Shown here piece after piece: positions 35,613-43,303 of a stretch of 52,442 nt of DNA. Below the pieces are notes generated by a model, which was not told the origin of the DNA, did no database searches, and saw nothing but the letters and a program-made list of their open reading frames with translations. Source of the DNA: SM1-73 sp964588305 (GTDB lineage Bacteria > Zixibacteria > MSB-5A5 > SM1-73); NCBI GenBank assembly GCA_964588305.1, contig CAZPOP010000022.1, positions 1 to 52,442 of the forward strand, in the 5' to 3' direction. Position numbers and translations under genes: made by a program. How positions within the stretch are numbered: position 1 is the stretch's first letter; every line of letters starts with the position of its first letter.

Positions 35613-35674
35613 CTTACCTCCTTTGTTAGCAGTCAATATGCTGCCCAAGAGTCGCAACTCAGGACGGGCAGGTT

Positions 35675-35706
35675 AATCCGGCCAGGGCGTGCGGCTTGGC
35701 TGGACC
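35675..35706 (-). repeat. 32-nt inverted repeat after dockerin gene 3 (degenerate)
   Basis: AATCCGGCCAGGGC and GCTTGGCTGGACC, 32 bases past the stop at 35738. Imperfect arms, but the same 32-nt unit as after copies 1 and 2. Confidence 0.55.
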
Positions 35707-35737
35707 CAATGAAACGTTTCTTCGGCAGATGAAAGAA

Positions 35738-36601
35738 TCACCATACGCACGGCGGGGATGTCCCAAGATAAAGATAATTCAGCAGAAAAATCACATCCCC
35801 TTCGTTGACATTTCCATCACAATTGACGTCGCCATTTTTCCCCAAGACATATTTGGGGACCAGGATTCTGTCCGCAGGATCAGCACAATAATCGGCAATC
35901 AGCATGGGCGAATGCGTTGGCGGAAACAGTGTGGGCCTCAGAAAGGTGGCCTCGCCAGAGCGGTTTTCCGTTCTGGTAAAGGTCAGGGTAGCTATCAACC
36001 CCGTTGTTCCAGCGCTAAGCGGAAAGTTGCTTGATGGAGTCGAGTTAAGCACCAAAAGGGCCCTCTTATTGATGTTGTCAATATAAGACTGGGCTACCCA
36101 TTCCGACGGTACGATGTTGCCCGTGAAATCCACGCTGTTTAGGTCCACACCAACATGACCTGGCGCGTGTTGATAGCTGAAGGCCAGGACTATTCCTCCC
36201 CAGAGGTCCGGACCGGGATTGTCAGTGAGATCCAAGGCGACATCAAACGGCTCTGTCCCGCCGGACATAATTACCGGAAAAGTGAACTCGATCTGGCTGA
36301 AAGAAGGAGCGTGTCCGAGATATGGCTCCGGAATAGGAATACAATCATGCTGTGTCACTCCTGTTATCTGTAGGACATCTCCCATATTGATCCCTGCCGT
36401 GTGATCCACCTCGGCATCAATCGGGTTCGGGGGTGGAGGACCATTCTCAAAGAGGTAGCATAGAAGATAAATAAGATCATCCGTTGTATAAGCTATATCA
36501 TCCCCGTTAACATCGCCAGTAACAGCCATAACTGGCTGCGCAAAAAGCCCTAGTATGACAAACGCCGAACAAAAAACCGAAATGACTCTGAGGCTGCTCA
36601 T
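35738..36601 (-). CDS. Secreted cohesin-like/dockerin-like protein (copy 3)
   Basis: 287 residues from ATG 36601, which has GGAAGGAGG upstream; the open frame goes eight codons higher but that part is the ribosome site. The signal peptide ends GLFAQPVMA. An N-terminal calcium-loop pair (GDVNGDDIAYTTDDLIYLLC; DAEVDHTAGINMGDVLQITG) is followed by a cohesin-like domain close to copy 1 (EPFDVALDLTDNPGPDLWGG, LIATLTFTRTEN). The C-terminal segment is NGDVNCDGNVNEGDVIFLLN with LYLGTSPP. First of the tandem set; promoter at 36827-36854 with an operator-like palindrome just inside the transcript. Confidence 0.78.
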   Translation of the reverse strand: MSSLRVISVFCSAFVILGLFAQPVMAVTGDVNGDDIAYTTDDLIYLLCYLFENGPPPPNPIDAEVDHTAGINMGDVLQITGVTQHDCIPIPEPYLGHAPSFSQIEFTFPVIMSGGTEPFDVALDLTDNPGPDLWGGIVLAFSYQHAPGHVGVDLNSVDFTGNIVPSEWVAQSYIDNINKRALLVLNSTPSSNFPLSAGTTGLIATLTFTRTENRSGEATFLRPTLFPPTHSPMLIADYCADPADRILVPKYVLGKNGDVNCDGNVNEGDVIFLLNYLYLGTSPPCVW

Positions 36602-36798
36602 CTTCTTTCCTCCTTCCAAAAACAAGGCTTGTGGGATTACTGCTTTTGCACTTTTTTCAGATAAAACCGTTCATTTAGCCTGCCGGTTATAGGCTTAGTG
36701 CACTATCAAAAACGGGAATATCTGATCCACAGACAGCCCAAAGTGAAATGAGATGCCGTGACTATTATGTGGTCTCAGGATTTTATCTAAGATGTTGA

Positions 36799-36817
36799 TA
36801 GATAATGAAATTATCTA
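36799..36817. promoter_or_regulatory. Operator-like palindrome near the start of the dockerin transcript
   Basis: TAGATAAT-GAA-ATTATCTA, perfect 8-bp arms. It lies 10 to 28 bases past the -10 box of the minus-strand promoter, where a repressor could block initiation. Confidence 0.5.
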
Positions 36818-36826
36818 CGCATTAAC

Positions 36827-36854
36827 AACTTAGCATAAAACTCATTCTTGTCAA
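36827..36854 (-). promoter_or_regulatory. Sigma-70-type promoter for dockerin gene 3
   Basis: On the minus strand: TTGACA (36854-36849), 16-bp spacer, TAAGTT (36832-36827). Leader of about 220 bases. Confidence 0.55.
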
Positions 36855-37075
36855 GCAAAAAAGCGAGGTTCTTGCAGATACAAATCACGCCCGACTCTTG
36901 TCCACGTCCAAGCAACGTCTCTTCCATACGAGTACGGACTCAATTCAGGCAAAAATCCATGCGAAGATTTTTCCGGCCAAACTGACCAATGCAAGAGCGA
37001 AAGACACCGACAGCCCACTTCAAATTTAGCTTGATTTTTGAGCCCAGAGCCTTAATATTTCGGGCAGGTGAAACA

Positions 37076-39784
37076 ATGAAATCCCAAAGGAGAGCTTTAT
37101 CGAGCTTCTTGTATTTTGCCTTGGCGTTGTGCCAACTCTGTTCTATCCGGCCTGAATGCTTCGCTTCAAGCGAGCTGGCTCATGCGCTTGTGGATTCCGG
37201 TACGACTGTGATTCGCTTGGAGTATGTCCGACCCCGGCCGGGAGAGATCACCTTTCCACTGAAGCCGACTTCGGGCAGGCCAAAGATTGGTTTAGCTCTC
37301 TCCGGAGGTGGGGCCAGAGGACTCACTCAGATTGGAATTTTGAAGGTCCTCGAGAGGGAAAATATTCTCGTCGATTATATTGCTGGCACCAGCATGGGCG
37401 GTGTCATCGGGGGACTCTATGCCACGGGCTATTCTGCCGAGGAGCTGGAAAGGATAGTCCTGAGGGCCGACTGGAACGATTTGTTAAGCGATACCCCACC
37501 GCGGCTCTCCCTTTTCCTTTCCCAGAGGGAGGAAAGCGAGGGTTCGTTGTTTCAGTTTCGCCTGAACGGGCTGAGACCTTACATTCCCACAGCCTTAACC
37601 TCCGGGCAGAAGCTTTCCAATCTTTTCACCAACTTGATCATGCGGGCGAGTCTCTCCTCACAGTGGTTCGCCCAACCCCAGTCTGACTTCGACGACCTGA
37701 AGATTCCCTTCCGCGCTGTGACCACCGATTTGGTGACCGGAGAAAGGGTGGTTCTGGATTCCGGAGATCTGGCACAGGCTTTAAGGGCAACCATGGCCGT
37801 GCCTCTTGCTTTCCCTCCGGTGGAGATGGGAGAAAGGCTTCTGGTCGATGGGGGTCTGGTGGATCCGGTACCTGTGGAGGTGGTGAGACAAATGGGGGCA
37901 GATGTGGTCATTGCGGTCAATACCGTTTCCCCGCTGCTGCCGGCAGAAAAAATCAAAAACCCCTTAGATATCGCCAACCAAACCACCAGTATAATGTCCT
38001 TGCAGAGGAAAGAGGAAGAGTTGAAAAGAGCCGATTTTGTCATCACCCCCGAATTATCCGAATTCTCTGCCATGGATTTTGAGAACGTGAATAGACTGAT
38101 CAGCTTGGGAGAGGGCACGACAGATAGCTTAATCGGCGACATTAAAGAGATAATCAGAGGAAAAAGGAAAGTACCAAATCCAGACTCTTTTCAATTCAAA
38201 ATATGTGAACTCAACTTTTTAGGGAACCAAAAGATAAAGAAAGATCATCTTACGGAGATAATCGAAACAAGGATCGAAAGCACCCTCACCGAAGACCAGA
38301 TTAGATCCGATTTGGAGAAAATTCACTCAACCGGGTATTTCTCTGATGTATTCGCCATCATCTCCAGAATCGCAGGCGACGATTACTCCCTCGTTTACCA
38401 GGTGTCGGAAAACCCTCCGGCGGAGGAAATCGTGTTCCTCAACAACACGATCTATCCCGATTCTTTTCTCCAAACACGGATCGAATTTCTCCCCACTGAC
38501 ATCCTGAATCACCTAGCTCTGCAGGAAGGGTTGGATTCTGTGATGGCGGTTTATCACAGGAAGGGATACGGTCTGGCTCATGTCGAAAAGGTGAGATATG
38601 ATTCCTCTTCCCGAAGTCTGGAGGTTAGCCTGAATGAGGGCATAATATCTCAAATTGAATTGAGTGGAAACCATAGGACACGAAACTGGGTGGTGCTGAG
38701 GAATTTCCCCTTGAAGCCGGGGGAGGCCTTCAACTCTAGATTGGCCAGTCGGGGCATCTCCAATATCCACAGCAGCGGGCTTTTCGAAAGCGTGGTTTTG
38801 AATACCTATTCCACAGGGCAGGGATTGGCGCTTCGGCTCAAAGTCAAAGAGAAGAAGTTCAATCTGGTCAGGATCGGAGCTCACTTCAAGGACGAATACA
38901 AGGCTGAGGGGTTTCTGCAGCTTGCGGATGTCAACGTGTTTGGCGTGGGGAATGAAATCTACACGCATTTCCAGTATGGCGACCGAAGACAGATCTACAA
39001 ATTGAACTTCAAGGCCGATCAAATCTTTAAAACCTATCTAACCTATAAGCTTGATGTTTTTCATCGAAGAGCAAGAAGGAACCTGTATGAGGAACACGAG
39101 AAGATAGGCTACTTTAAAGAGAAAAGGACGGGAACCACCCTCTCCTTCGGACAACACATTTCCAGACTGGGAACGCTCTCGCTTGAAACCAGATGGGAAA
39201 GGATTCAAATAGACAACGACCTTCACAAGACCCAATCTACCACCAATATAAGAAGCCTCACGCTGAGATCTCTGGTGGACACTTTTGACAAGTATCCGTT
39301 CCCGAAGCAGGGAAAATACCACCATCTGTATTTTGAATTCGCCGGAGACATTCTGGGAGGAGATGTAGTCTATAGAAAGGCGTTCACCTCTCTGGAGTCT
39401 TATTTTCCTTTGCACCGAAGGGTCAATTTTCATCCCAAGATTGCCGTTGGAGTTTCAGATGGAACTGTGCCTTTGAGTGAGAAATTCACCTTGGGAGGAC
39501 CGGATGATCTGTACGGCTTATTTGCCCAAGAACTCAGAGGAGATAAGATGTTTTTGGGGAATTTGGGTTTAAGGTTTCGATTCTTTCACGAATTATACTG
39601 GACCTTAAGGTATGATACGGGAAACATCTGGTCGGAATTCGAAAGCATAAAACTGAAGGAACTAAAACATGCCTTTGGCACCAGTTTGGCTCTGGATACT
39701 CCGTTAGGTCCCCTCGAAATCGCGTACGGTATCGCCACAGATGAATGGGACAAATTCTATTTCAAGTTTGGCTATGATTTTTAG
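37076..39784 (+). CDS. Patatin-like phospholipase fused to POTRA and BamA-type barrel
   Basis: About 902 residues from ATG 37076, which has CAGGTG upstream and begins a proper signal peptide (KSQRRALSSFLYFALALCQL). An ATG at 36989 adds 29 residues that would bury the signal. The patatin domain has SGGGARG (oxyanion loop, about 76-82), GTSMGG with nucleophile Ser106 and LLVDGGLVDPVP with Asp258. POTRA-like modules follow (FKICELNFLGNQKIKKDHL; ISQIELSGNHRTRNWVVLRN), then an Omp85 barrel from about residue 600 (GEAFNSRLASRGISNIHSSG ... GPLEIAYGIATDEWDKFYFK, ending FGYDF). This is PlpD/type Vd-like architecture, so the lipase is probably surface-exposed or released. Confidence 0.88.
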   Translation: MKSQRRALSSFLYFALALCQLCSIRPECFASSELAHALVDSGTTVIRLEYVRPRPGEITFPLKPTSGRPKIGLALSGGGARGLTQIGILKVLERENILVDYIAGTSMGGVIGGLYATGYSAEELERIVLRADWNDLLSDTPPRLSLFLSQREESEGSLFQFRLNGLRPYIPTALTSGQKLSNLFTNLIMRASLSSQWFAQPQSDFDDLKIPFRAVTTDLVTGERVVLDSGDLAQALRATMAVPLAFPPVEMGERLLVDGGLVDPVPVEVVRQMGADVVIAVNTVSPLLPAEKIKNPLDIANQTTSIMSLQRKEEELKRADFVITPELSEFSAMDFENVNRLISLGEGTTDSLIGDIKEIIRGKRKVPNPDSFQFKICELNFLGNQKIKKDHLTEIIETRIESTLTEDQIRSDLEKIHSTGYFSDVFAIISRIAGDDYSLVYQVSENPPAEEIVFLNNTIYPDSFLQTRIEFLPTDILNHLALQEGLDSVMAVYHRKGYGLAHVEKVRYDSSSRSLEVSLNEGIISQIELSGNHRTRNWVVLRNFPLKPGEAFNSRLASRGISNIHSSGLFESVVLNTYSTGQGLALRLKVKEKKFNLVRIGAHFKDEYKAEGFLQLADVNVFGVGNEIYTHFQYGDRRQIYKLNFKADQIFKTYLTYKLDVFHRRARRNLYEEHEKIGYFKEKRTGTTLSFGQHISRLGTLSLETRWERIQIDNDLHKTQSTTNIRSLTLRSLVDTFDKYPFPKQGKYHHLYFEFAGDILGGDVVYRKAFTSLESYFPLHRRVNFHPKIAVGVSDGTVPLSEKFTLGGPDDLYGLFAQELRGDKMFLGNLGLRFRFFHELYWTLRYDTGNIWSEFESIKLKELKHAFGTSLALDTPLGPLEIAYGIATDEWDKFYFKFGYDF

Positions 39785-39799
39785 AGATATTATTTAGAT

Positions 39800-39824
39800 C
39801 GGGCAGGGGTCCAACCCCCGCCCG
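39800..39824 (+). repeat. Hairpin CGGGCAGGGGT/ACCCCCGCCCG after the patatin gene
   Basis: 11-bp stem with one A-C mismatch and a 3-base loop, 15 bases past the stop. No T-run. A related GATCGGGCAG palindrome lies at 46156-46186, so it may be a dispersed repeat acting as a transcript end. Confidence 0.5.
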
Positions 39825-39860
39825 AACAAGAAACAGGTGCGTTTTAGGATAGAAGTTCCA

Positions 39861-39882
39861 GCACCTAACTTAAGTTAGGTGC
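39861..39882. repeat. 22-bp perfect palindrome between convergent genes
   Basis: The arms GCACCTAACTT and AAGTTAGGTGC adjoin without spacer, with two further C-G pairs possible after a mismatch. It lies between the ends of the patatin and FG-GAP genes. It may be a bidirectional terminator remnant, a repeat element or a protein site. Confidence 0.6.
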
Positions 39883-39916
39883 GGGGAGATTCTCACGACT
39901 CGATTTATCCGCGCTC

Positions 39917-42900
39917 CTATCTCATCAAAATCATCTTTTTGGTCTGACTCTGGTCTCCGACTTTCAGCTTACAGAAATATATACCGCTTGCCACTTCTTC
40001 ACCACTCTCATTCTTTCCATCCCAGAGGACCTGGTGGGTTCCCGTTTCTTTGCGTTCATCCACCAGAATCCTCACCAATTGTCCCTTGATGTCATAGATC
40101 CTAAGGGCGGTTCGGACGCGTTTCTGTCTATTGTGTATTGAATACTGAATACTGGTGAAGGGGTTGAACGGATTGGGGAAGTTCTGTGATAGGGAGAATC
40201 CCTCCACACCAGACAGCTCGTCGCCATCGGGATACACGGCCACGGTATCATTCTCTGCTGTAACCGTGAAAGTAGCTTCATTGGAATCACACAACCCACC
40301 CGGATCACAGGCTTTGAACCAGATGATCTCGGAGCCATTCCAGTCCGGATTGGGAACGGTTACCGTTGCTACCCGATCAGTTATGTCAACCAACAACTCA
40401 ACTCCGCCCCAATGCGTCCAGATCATAACGGAATCATGGTCATCCGGATCGGTCACATGGTTATCCAGGCCGATGGATGCGAAACTCTCACCGAAGGCGA
40501 CGGTCTGATTGGGAATGTCTGAGACCACGGGCGTGTCATTCTCTGCTGTAACGGTGAAAGCGGCTTCATTGGAATCACATAATCCGCCTGGATCGCAGGC
40601 TTTGAACCAGATGGTCTCGGAACCGTTCCAGTCCGGATTGGGAACGGTTACCGTTGCCACCCGGTCAGTTATGTCAACGGACAACTCGGTTTGGCCCCAA
40701 TGAGTCCAGATAATAAGCGAATCATGATCATTCGGATCAGCCACATAGTTGTCCAAACTGATAGAAGCGAAGCTCTCACCTTCGGCGATGGTCTGATTGG
40801 GAATGTCAGAGACCACGGGTGTGTCATTCGGTGCCATGACCGTGAACGTGGCTTGGTTGGAATCACACAGCCCAGCCGGGTCACAGGCTTTGAACCATAT
40901 GATCTCGGAACCATTCCAGTCCGGATTGGGAACGGTTACCGTTGCTACCCGATCAGTTATGTCAACCAACAACTCAACTTCGCCCCAATGCGTCCAGACC
41001 ATAAGCGAATCATGATCATCCGGGTCGGTCACATAGCTGTCCAGGCCGATGGATGCGAAACTTTCACCGTAGGCGACGGTCTGATTGGGAACGTCCGAGA
41101 CCACGGGCGTGTCATTCTCTGCTGTAACGGTAAAAGTGGCTTCATTGGAGTCACACAATCCGCCCGGATCGCAGGCTTTGAACCAGATGGTCTCGAAACC
41201 GTTCCAGTCCGGATTGGGAACGGTTATGGTGGCTATCCGGTCAGTCATGTCAACCGATAACTCGGTTTGGCCCCAATGAGTCCAGATCATCTGGTCGTCC
41301 GAGTTGTCCGGATCATCTACATAGCTGTCCAGGTTGACCGAGGCGAAGCTCTCGCCCTCCCCGATGGTCTGATTGGGAATGTCAGAGACTGCAGGTGTGT
41401 CATTCGGTGCCGTCATGGAAAAGATAACGTATGCTTTTCCGGATTGAGTGTTTACACGAGGAGCGCCGGCAATGATGTCGAGATTCCCATCTCCATTGAT
41501 GTCACCAGCAGATACGCTCGTCCCCGTCTCATCTTTGCTGTCTTCACCGATAATTGTGAACCCATTCGTGCCATCAAGAACTGACAGATCATAAGAGGAT
41601 AGTAGGGTATCTGACCCATAAAAGACGTAGACCTTGCTGGCACCATAAGCATAACCTTCCCCTCCACACGGTTCGTCGTTATGACACATCCACGTCCCAT
41701 GTCCGTCGTCAGCAGCTCCAACCAGCACATCATGGATGCCATCAGCATTGATATCTGTTGCATCTACAGATATCCCAGCCATCCCTTGATCGTCAACACC
41801 ATTCAAGACAAAGCCTGTTTGTGCGTCAATGTCATTACCCAAGTCAAAGGCACCAGTTGAAAAATCTTGGCCGCCAAATACAATATAAACCTTGCCTTTA
41901 CGATCCTCTGCCATGTGGGCACCAATCACAATATCGTCTATTCCATCGCCGTCGATATCTCCAGCTGATACATGGCCAGTTTGATCTCCTTCCTCAGCAC
42001 CATACAATATGAAACCATTCGTTCCGTCCAGGGACGAAAGTTGGATGTCATCGCGTGGATTTTCATTGGTTCCAAAGACGACATACACTCTTCCAGCTTC
42101 GTTATCTGCACGAAACGCATCGATGATCACATCATCTATACCATCACCATTGATATCGCCTGACGCCATCCACCTTCCTGCCTGTTGATTCACGAGATCT
42201 CCATAGATTGCAAAGCCGTTCGTCCCATCCAGGTCAGCGAGTTCGTACGATGCAGTGTGTTCATCGTTTGAATTTCCATAAAAGACATAAACAGCGCCAA
42301 CTTCAGCGCCATAGTATGGCGTCCCAATGAGCACATCATCAATGCCGTCTCCATTAACGTCACCAGATGCAACCGAGGCTCCTGTCTTGCTCATTGATTC
42401 ATAACCGTTCAGCACAAATCCATTTTGCCCATCGAGGTCAGTGGATAGAATGAGTGATTGGTGGGTACCTGTCCCTCCATACACCACGTACACAGCGCCT
42501 AATTGTCCCTCCTCATAGGAAACACCAGGGGCACCCATAACAATGTCCTGCACTCCATCACCATTGATATCCCCTACGGCAAGACCATGGCCAATATGGT
42601 CTCTTATGGAAGTCCCATATAATGTAAAGCCATTTTCTCCATCCAAAGTAGATAAATCGATCTCGTACTCCTCATGAGAAGAGCTGCCGTAATAGACATA
42701 TAAAGCCCCCGTCTCCCCAACAGAGGCGCTCCAAGCCCCAATGAGCACATCATCGTATCCATCGGCATTTATGTCGGCGGATGCAGCTGTATGGCCCGTA
42801 AGCTCATATGGCAAAACACCATGAAAAACCAATCGCTGTTCTTCGGCCAAGCTCGACAGCTCGATGGTCGCAGGCCAAGGGTCTGTCTGCGTAAATGCGG

Positions 42901-42955
42901 AAGAAGCGGGCAATGCTATGACGAGAAACAGGCAAACAAAGATTTTGCTATACGT
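39917..42955 (-). CDS. Secreted FG-GAP (integrin-alpha-like) repeat protein with Ig-like repeats and FlgD-like sorting tail
   Basis: About 1012 residues if read from the ACG at 42955, which sits 9 bases after AGGAGG and gives a good signal peptide (YSKIFVCLFLVIALPASSAF). Seven FG-GAP/VCBS blades follow (DINADGYDDVLIGA, DINGDGVQDIVMGA, DVNGDGIDDVLIGT, DINGDGIDDVIIDA, DIDGDGIDDIVIGA, DINADGIHDVLVGA, DINGDGNLDIIAGA), forming a calcium-binding propeller. Then come four 96-residue Ig/cadherin-like repeats (VSDxPNQT...ESFASxxLD...WTHWG...PNPDWNG...CDPxGLCDSN). The end is a FlgD-like tail (LSQNFPNPFNP...KKMILMR). An open frame to TTG 43108 exists but its text is a relic of another gene. Surface adhesion is inferred. 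Confidence 0.78.
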   Translation of the reverse strand, partial: TYSKIFVCLFLVIALPASSAFTQTDPWPATIELSSLAEEQRLVFHGVLPYELTGHTAASADINADGYDDVLIGAWSASVGETGALYVYYGSSSHEEYEIDLSTLDGENGFTLYGTSIRDHIGHGLAVGDINGDGVQDIVMGAPGVSYEEGQLGAVYVVYGGTGTHQSLILSTDLDGQNGFVLNGYESMSKTGASVASGDVNGDGIDDVLIGTPYYGAEVGAVYVFYGNSNDEHTASYELADLDGTNGFAIYGDLVNQQAGRWMASGDINGDGIDDVIIDAFRADNEAGRVYVVFGTNENPRDDIQLSSLDGTNGFILYGAEEGDQTGHVSAGDIDGDGIDDIVIGAHMAEDRKGKVYIVFGGQDFSTGAFDLGNDIDAQTGFVLNGVDDQGMAGISVDATDINADGIHDVLVGAADDGHGTWMCHNDEPCGGEGYAYGASKVYVFYGSDTLLSSYDLSVLDGTNGFTIIGEDSKDETGTSVSAGDINGDGNLDIIAGAPRVNTQSGKAYVIFSMTAPNDTPAVSDIPNQTIGEGESFASVNLDSYVDDPDNSDDQMIWTHWGQTELSVDMTDRIATITVPNPDWNGFETIWFKACDPGGLCDSNEATFTVTAENDTPVVSDVPNQTVAYGESFASIGLDSYVTDPDDHDSLMVWTHWGEVELLVDITDRVATVTVPNPDWNGSEIIWFKACDPAGLCDSNQATFTVMAPNDTPVVSDIPNQTIAEGESFASISLDNYVADPNDHDSLIIWTHWGQTELSVDITDRVATVTVPNPDWNGSETIWFKACDPGGLCDSNEAAFTVTAENDTPVVSDIPNQTVAFGESFASIGLDNHVTDPDDHDSVMIWTHWGGVELLVDITDRVATVTVPNPDWNGSEIIWFKACDPGGLCDSNEATFTVTAENDTVAVYPDGDELSGVEGFSLSQNFPNPFNPFTSIQYSIHNRQKRVRTALRIYDIKGQLVRILVDERKETGTHQVLWDGKNESGEEVASGIYFCKLKVGDQSQTKKMILMR
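40250..41402 (-). repeat. Four tandem 288-bp repeats coding the Ig-like modules
   Basis: The unit is 288 bp (96 codons). Landmarks on the plus strand (GGGAATGTCnGAGAC... or a close variant) recur at about 40515, 40803 and 41091. Units 2-4 correspond to units 1-3 of the next gene (43645-44510). Confidence 0.8.
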
Positions 42956-42989
42956 TTTTTTTAGCCTCCTGAAAGAGTTTTTGCAGAGA

Positions 42990-43205
42990 TTGAGATCGGT
43001 TTGACCCGCATTCACGCCAAACTCCGTACCGTAGTCGAAGTAGGCCTCCGGGTCCTCATCCGCAAGATCATTCAACGTGACCGAACAGCCGGTGCAATGA
43101 CCCAGCAATTCGGTTGCAGTCAGGTCCGTTTAGTCCTTCGCGTACAGTTGGACCACCAGCAAAAACGTCAACGTCACAACCAGTGTGATAAAAAGTCGCC
43201 GTGCC
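42990..43205 (-). pseudogene. Relic N-terminus of a metallophosphoesterase-type surface protein
   Basis: The minus strand reads RRLFITLVVTLTFLLVV...YAKD, a stop (TAA), then TDLTATELLGHCTGCSVTLN and DLADEDPEAYFDYGTEFGVN. This aligns with the N-terminus of the intact gene at 45934 (FSITLAITLVLALA...QAKG, FTATELLGRPTDSSVTVNVLADEDLEVYFEYGTESGV). The start codon is lost and a stop interrupts it, so only a dead first exon-like piece remains, fused just before the FG-GAP gene. Confidence 0.75.
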
Positions 43206-43303
43206 CAGTTCTCGCCTACTTCGACAGATTGGTGTGATCTGCAACAGGGTTCACTGTTCGGGCGAAGGTTGAACATCTGCTCAAACAGATGCCCTCCCCG
43301 ATA

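Larger units (their letters stand above)
36602..37075. other. Divergent region between dockerin gene 3 and the patatin gene
   Basis: Holds the minus-strand promoter (36827-36854) and palindrome (36799-36817). No clear promoter for the plus-strand gene was found. The first 29 codons of its open frame (36989-37075) lie here and are not counted as coding. Confidence 0.5.

Noticed and set aside
40250..41402. Regular 288-bp spacing that could be mistaken for an array element
   Set aside because: The units are in frame, code for Ig-like modules and have no short repeat/spacer pattern, so this is not a CRISPR array.
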